A DNA stretch of 64,000 nt from Corinectria fuckeliana (Eukaryota; Ascomycota; Sordariomycetes; Hypocreales; Nectriaceae): contig WPDH01000234.1 of the NCBI GenBank assembly GCA_019137255.1, positions 62,001-126,000 of the forward strand, written 5' to 3'. The notes under the pieces are model-generated. The model saw nothing but the letters and a program-made list of their open reading frames with translations. It did not search any database and was not told the origin of the DNA. Below, one piece after another: positions 59,538 to 64,000 of the stretch. Every line of letters begins with the position of its first letter. Position 1 is the stretch's first letter. Made by a program: the position numbers and the translations under genes.

Positions 59538-60237
59538 GAATTGACTAGATTACCAATGCGATGAACAACGGGCGTGCAGTTCGGCTCCTCTTCTCCGCGA
59601 TCCTCAGCTCCTCGCCTGTCTAACCCCAGTCAGTACTATGTCCCCTGCGTCCGAGCAACATCGAAAAGGCCGGCAAGGGTAAGCCTACTCACAGGCTCGG
59701 GGAATTAACGAGGCAGCCTTTTCGATTACAGCAACAACCATGGTTTCGCTCCGGAATCACTGACTGGATGCTCAGTGAGGCAACATGAGATATATGAATG
59801 CGCTTGTTCTAGAAGTGACAGAACTTGCGCCATGCTTTCTCGGATGCAAGACTGGGCTGATATAAATGTATGAGTCGATAACCTACCAAATACTTCCCAG
59901 ACCCCATGAGAAAGCGGCTGGAAGCTGGAAGACCTGTTCTCCCGAGTCGTGGGAATAGAGCCGATGCCGAAGCAAGCACACGACTGTTGGCGGCCTCCTG
60001 GAGTCTATCAACGCAAGTCTTCGTGAACGCGCATTGTGGTCCATATAACGTGTATTATCATTAAGCCAGTGCGTGGCCAATCTATGCATATTCCCGAGCC
60101 CTCAACGCCGTAAAAAAAAAGCAAAAGTCTTCCATATGTGTTCCACATTCGTACACCCCATCTCTCATCTCCTATTCATCGACAGTCCGTCTGCCTTCCG
60201 CCTCACGAGTCCATTAGTCCGCGTCAAGGCCGTTCCA
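59538..60237. other. Convergent intergenic region
   Basis: 700 bp between the 3' ends of elp2 and the small-subunit gene. AT-richer with an A run near 60,112. No gene seen. Confidence 0.55.
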
Positions 60238-60717
60238 TCACAGCTCCTTCAGCACCGTCTCAGCCGAGTCCTGCGCAGCCGCCGTCGCCGTCCCCGCAAT
60301 CATCGCCGTGCCGGACAGCGCACCTGCGGACATGTCCCGGACGACGTCGCGGGCCGCCTCTGCGACGTTGATGTGCTCGCCGTTGATGTAGTACCACGCG
60401 CGGTCGAGCAGGAACGAGATGTGGTGCGGCAGGTACAGGCACGCCGCGATGAAGGTCAGGCTGAAGAGGAGGAAGACGAGGGAGCCTGTTTGGGAGGGGG
60501 AAGAAGATGGGTGGTCAGCTTTGTTTCTGGGTGTAGGTACGCAGCAGGGGCACGGCAATACGTGACAAGCTGCGTGATCGGTCGCGGCTGATTTGATGGT
60601 GGAGGGCTTACTGAAGAAGAACTTCTCCCAGGGCGTGAACATGTAGACGCTGAAGGTCACCTCGAGCTGGTACTGCTTGAGGCCCAGCCACCTGCGGAAC
60701 GATCCAAACAGCGACAT
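60238..60717 (-). CDS. Serine palmitoyltransferase small-subunit-like membrane protein
   Basis: Small ER membrane protein resembling the activating small subunits (ssSPT/Tsc3-like) of serine palmitoyltransferase, the first enzyme of sphingolipid synthesis. Two exons on the minus strand (60612-60717, 60238-60485) encode 117 residues. The N-terminal half has RRWLGLKQYQLEVTFSVYMF followed by TPWEKFFF, matching the Tyr-Gln-Leu-Glu-Val-Thr and Pro-Trp-Glu motif of the family. A hydrophobic span (SLVFLLFSLTFIAACLYLPHH) follows, then an amphipathic helix and an Ala/Thr/Gly-rich tail. The 126-bp intron has no stop and is a multiple of three, so retention would keep the frame, but the spliced form fits the family better. 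The frame is open upstream of Met1; the chosen start gives MSLFGSFRRW. Family assignment by motif; function inferred. Confidence 0.8.
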   Translation of the reverse strand: MSLFGSFRRWLGLKQYQLEVTFSVYMFTPWEKFFFSKPSTIKSAATDHAACHVLPCPCCVPTPRNKADHPSSSPSQTGSLVFLLFSLTFIAACLYLPHHISFLLDRAWYYINGEHINVAEAARDVVRDMSAGALSGTAMIAGTATAAAQDSAETVLKEL

Positions 60718-61213
60718 TATCGATTTCAGTTGTCGGTCTCTATGATCCAGGCTGTTTCTCGTATTATTGGTTGGTTGATTGGTTGATTCGGGTTCGTACG
60801 TGGTAGACTCCAAAGAAAGTGTCGGTGTTGGTGGTGTTGAAGGTCTACTCAAATCCAGGAGACTCACTCGGACCCTGACCGCAATGTTTCCCGCTGCCTC
60901 CGAAATTGACCCGCCACTGATTGGACCATCCACTCGGCAGGCCTCCTATGTACTGTAAGTGCTCAAGTGCCTTTGCGCCACATCCACTTTTTCATAGGCT
61001 GCTGTGGACCTGCGGCTGTGCTCCACCCTCCTCACGCCACGTGTGGCTCGTGCGAGTGACTCTCGCCGCCCATTCCCATATCGCAGCGCAGCCTTGTGAA
61101 CTTTCCTCGGGTCACACCCAGCGAGTTCCCCGCCAGATCTCTATAACACGTCCCCTGGACTTTTTGGCCGTCTTTTCTGGGAAGAACGCCGGCGACTACG
61201 CAATGGCCGCACC
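60718..61213. promoter_or_regulatory. Divergent promoter region with CACGTG site
   Basis: About 500 bp between the small-subunit gene and the GGQ release-factor-like gene. A CACGTG E-box lies at 61038-61043 within GCCACGTGTGGC, about 175 bp upstream of the latter. Both promoters must fall here. Confidence 0.5.
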
Positions 61214-61879
61214 ATGAAGCTTCGAATACTCCTCCAACTTCTCGCTCCGAGGCCGAGCGCCTCGCCAGCTGCAGCCTCCGGATCCGTCCGCGCATTTACT
61301 ACCTCCCCCTCCGCTCTCGTCAAAGCTCTCCCGCCCCGACCGAAACCCCCGCCAGAGTCCGAGATTGAAGAGTCCTACGTCAAAGGCAGCGGCCCCGGCG
61401 GCCAGAAGATCGTAAGATAGCCGCCCTCTGCTCTACCTACTTCTCCACGTCAACTTCCAACTATTCCTACGAAGCCCAATTCCACTAACACAGGCCCTTT
61501 CGCAAAGAACAAAACCAATTCCGCCGTCCAGCTCAAGCACATCCCAACGGGCATCGTTGTAAAGTCCCAGGCTACCCGCTCGCGTGACCAGAACCGCAAG
61601 TACGCTCGTGAAGTGCTTGCTCAGCGAGTCGATGACCTGCGCAATGGTGACCAGAGCCGTTCCTCCATTGTCGGCCACGTGAAGCAGAGGAAGGCTGCAA
61701 GCGCTAGTAAGAAGAGCCGAAGGAAGTACAAAAAGCTGGAGGAAGAGAAGGTTGCTGCAGCTACTGCCGGGGAGGAAGAGGTGGGATCCGAAGCCCCGGA
61801 CGGCAAATCAGAGGGCGAAGAGCAAGAACCCAGCCGCCAAGCCAAACAAGCAGCAGAAGGCTCAGAGAGACGATTGTAA
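61214..61879 (+). CDS. Mitochondrial GGQ-domain release-factor-like protein (MTRFR/Rso55 type)
   Basis: Short class-I release factor homologue lacking the codon-recognition domains, of the type (human C12orf65/MTRFR, fission yeast Rso55) that rescues stalled mitochondrial ribosomes. Two exons (61214-61411, 61508-61879) encode 189 residues. The N-terminus is Arg/Ser/Ala-rich with few acidic residues and FTTSPSAL, as in mitochondrial presequences. The GGQ motif is at residues 62-64 in GSGPGGQKINKTNSAVQLKH, with GIVVKSQATRSRDQNRKYA after it. The tail is a basic Lys/Arg-rich helix followed by an acidic stretch, matching the ribosome-anchoring tail of this class. The intron sits between GGQKI and NKTNSAV. 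It is divergent from the small-subunit-like gene and converges with actin. Confidence 0.9.
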
Positions 61880-62322
61880 AAGCTTCAACTCGCCGTTCAT
61901 TCACGTCGCGTCATGCGCATAAATTTGCCATCCCATCAGGCCACAGATTCGCGAGTACTTAGTTGGCATCATTGTCATCACATTTTCCATTCAACGAGTC
62001 TAATTGGAAAGCAAAAATATTTTTGTATGATCAACCTCGGCATGCTACCCCTAGGCACACATTATGCATGCGGCTACAACACAGGGCTATCACATCTCTT
62101 TGCAGAAAGGTTGACGCCCACCCTCTTGACCATGTCAAAAACCTTTCGTAAATATGAGACTCGCCCGGGATACGTGCCAACCACCCGAGGCTCCGCATCC
62201 GTCGCGAACTCCATGATCTTGTCGTCGTTGCGTGAGGGGTGGGAGGGTTCGATTTGTCGGTTGGGTCGCTACCGCCTTTGATCAGCTGGGGGTTCTCAAA
62301 AAGACTCGAAACATGACACACC
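61880..62322. other. Convergent intergenic region, GGQ gene and actin
   Basis: About 440 bp holding both 3' UTRs. No gene seen. Confidence 0.6.
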
Positions 62323-62371
62323 TTAGAAGCACTTGCGGTGGACGATCGAGGGACCGCTCTCGTCGTACTCC

Positions 62372-62403
<32 letters not shown>

Positions 62404-63943
62404 CAGAGAGGCGAGAATGGAACCACCAATCCAGACGGAGTACTTTCGCTCCGGGGGAGCGATGATCTTGACCTTCATGGAAGAAGGAGCAAGAGCAGTG
62501 ATCTCCTTCTGCATACGGTCGGAGAGACCAGGGTACATGGTGGTACCACCAGACTAATTAACGTATTAGACGTTGATGCTAAGCTTGCGAGTGAGATAAA
62601 ACATACCATGACGATGTTGCCGTAAAGATCCTTTCGGACATCGACATCACACTTCATGATGGAGTTGAAAGTGGTGACGTGAATGCCGCCGCTCTCGAGA
62701 CCCAGGACAGAGGGCTGGAACAGAGCCTCGGGGGCACGGAAGCGCTCGTTGCCGATGGTGATGACCTGGCCGTCGGGAAGCTCGTAAGACTTCTCCAGAG
62801 TAGAGCTCTGGGCAGCAGTTTGGATCTCCTGCTCAAAGTCGAGGGCGACGTAGCAGAGCTTCTCCTTGATGTCGCGAACGATTTCTCGCTCGGCGGTGGT
62901 GGAAAAGGTGTAGCCACGCTCAGCCAGGATCTTCATCAGGTAGTCGGTAAGATCACGGCCAGCCATATCGACACGGGCAATGGCGTGGGGAAGAGCGAAA
63001 CCCTCGTAGATGGGGACAACGTGGGTGACACCGTCGCCTGAGTCGAGGACGATACCGGTGGTACGTCCGGAGGCGTACAGGGACAGAACAGCCTGGATAG
63101 AGACGTAGAAGGCGGGGGCGTTGAAAGTCTCGAAGACAATCTGTGTCATCTTCTCACGGTTGGACTTGGGGTTGATAGGGGCCTCGGTAAGCAGGACGGG
63201 GTGCTCCTCGGGAGCAACACGGAGCTCATTGTAGAAGGTGTGGTGCCAGATCTTCTCCATGTCATCCCAGTTGGTGACGACACCGTGCTCAATGGGGTAT
63301 CGGAGAGTGAGGATACCACGCTTGGACTGAGCCTCATCACCAACGTACGAGTCCTTCTGGCCCATACCAATCATAATACTGGAGTTTGGTCAGCCACCGG
63401 ACTGCGGAAAAGGCGGAGGAAGCAGTCGAGGCGATCATGACTTACCCATGGTGACGGGGGCGTCCGACGATGGAAGCTGGTTGAGGCCGTTAGTATGGAC
63501 ATTGGCAGACAAGACGCTCCGGGGGCCAAATATCAGGCCTTTAGGCGTAAAGGGCATCGAAGTGGGGTACTCACGGAAAACAGCTCGGGGAGCATCGTCA
63601 CCGGCGAAACCGGCCTTGCACATGCCCGAACTATCAAAAGTCAGTATATCATAAGGGTATCAAAGCTTTCGGCACCGAAACCCCCAATATTGGGGGATTG
63701 AGGCCCCTAGGCGATTTGTTGGGCCTCGTTCGACGCCGCGGCAGCCAAGCAAGGAGAGGCGGGGGGAGGAGGTAGCAGTCGGTGAGACAGGCGGGGGAGC
63801 TTACCCATTGTCGATAACGAGGGCGGCGACTTCTTCTATATCGAGGATACCCGTCAGCAAAGGTCTCGAGACGCATCTCGCGATGCTCCAGGCGGATTGG
63901 ATGTGCCGGACGATGCGGCGATATAATGCGACGTACCCTCCAT
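62323..63943 (-). CDS. act1: Actin
   Basis: Conventional actin, forming the filaments used in polarity, endocytosis and cytokinesis. Six coding exons on the minus strand (63937-63943, 63805-63835, 63575-63630, 63446-63476, 62607-63378, 62323-62553) encode 375 residues, the exact family length. The first exon is only 7 nt (Met-Glu plus one base); the protein begins [20 protein letters not shown], with the phosphate loop [10 protein letters not shown] and the second loop DSGDGVTH intact. The C-terminus ends SIVHRKCF. All splice phases close (G at codon 13, P32, G42 split by introns). The clustering of short 5' exons is normal for filamentous ascomycete actin genes. Highly biased, C-rich third codon positions suggest strong expression. 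Its 5' leader continues to the window edge. Functionally it is a partner process of Cyk3 encoded 40 kb away, but linkage is not implied. Confidence 0.98.
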
Positions 63944-64000
63944 GGCTGTGGATTACGGTGGAAAGCTGTCCAGAAACGGGTTTAGCGGCGAGGTCCCACG
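63944..64000 (-). promoter_or_regulatory. Start of actin 5' leader, truncated by window edge
   Basis: 57 bp upstream of the actin ATG are present; the promoter itself lies beyond the window. Confidence 0.5.

Noticed and set aside
1..64000. tRNA, 5S rRNA and intact transposons
   Set aside because: I looked for B-box-like GGTTCGAATCC strings, 5S-like blocks, terminal inverted repeats and polymerase motifs and found none convincing; a covariance-model search would be decisive.

Overview
This window is nuclear DNA of a filamentous ascomycete. Genes carry several short introns (about 45-130 bp) with GTRNGY-type donors and YAG acceptors, and the gene set includes fungal-specific families (SYG1-type SPX-EXS protein, Cyk3, Azf1-like C2H2 factor, vacuolar Ape1-type M18 peptidase). 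Protein character and GC-balanced coding DNA point to Sordariomycetes, probably Hypocreales; that placement is inference.

Left part (1-11 kb): the 3' end of an MFS transporter, a complete intron-rich ABCC-type multidrug transporter in the same orientation, a small cysteine-rich protein gene, and a vacuolar Ape1/Lap4-like M18 aminopeptidase. A SYG1/XPR1-like SPX-EXS phosphate-homeostasis protein (11.4-14.5 kb) converges on the peptidase gene. About 4.7 kb of gene-poor DNA follows, containing one decayed gene.

Middle (19-32.4 kb): a compact block of conserved housekeeping genes: Cyk3 (SH3 plus transglutaminase-like, cytokinesis), Mau2/Scc4 (cohesin loader with a Q-rich N-terminus), SF3b4/Hsh49 (U2 snRNP), Tom7 (five exons for 53 residues), and Flx1-like mitochondrial FAD/folate carrier. 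Two more small cysteine-rich genes follow; they share an exact N-terminal MC-x8-C-x2-C spacing with the one at 8.4 kb.

The stretch 32.4-50.5 kb (about 18 kb) holds no gene I can support. It is not obviously AT-rich or stop-riddled as RIP-mutated repeats are, and carries simple repeats, a small assembly gap with a duplicated flank, and several palindromes built from TAC/GTA words. It ends at a four-finger C2H2 transcription factor whose start codon overlaps the stop of a five-codon upstream ORF.

Right part (54.6-64 kb): URM1 and ELP2 as a divergent pair (both act in mcm5s2U34 wobble-uridine modification of tRNA), a serine-palmitoyltransferase small-subunit-like membrane protein divergent from a mitochondrial GGQ release-factor-like rescue protein, and the complete actin gene (six coding exons, 375 residues) on the minus strand at the window edge. 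Three genes (tom7, flx1, the GGQ protein) serve mitochondria. No tRNA, rRNA, CRISPR array or intact transposon was recognised.
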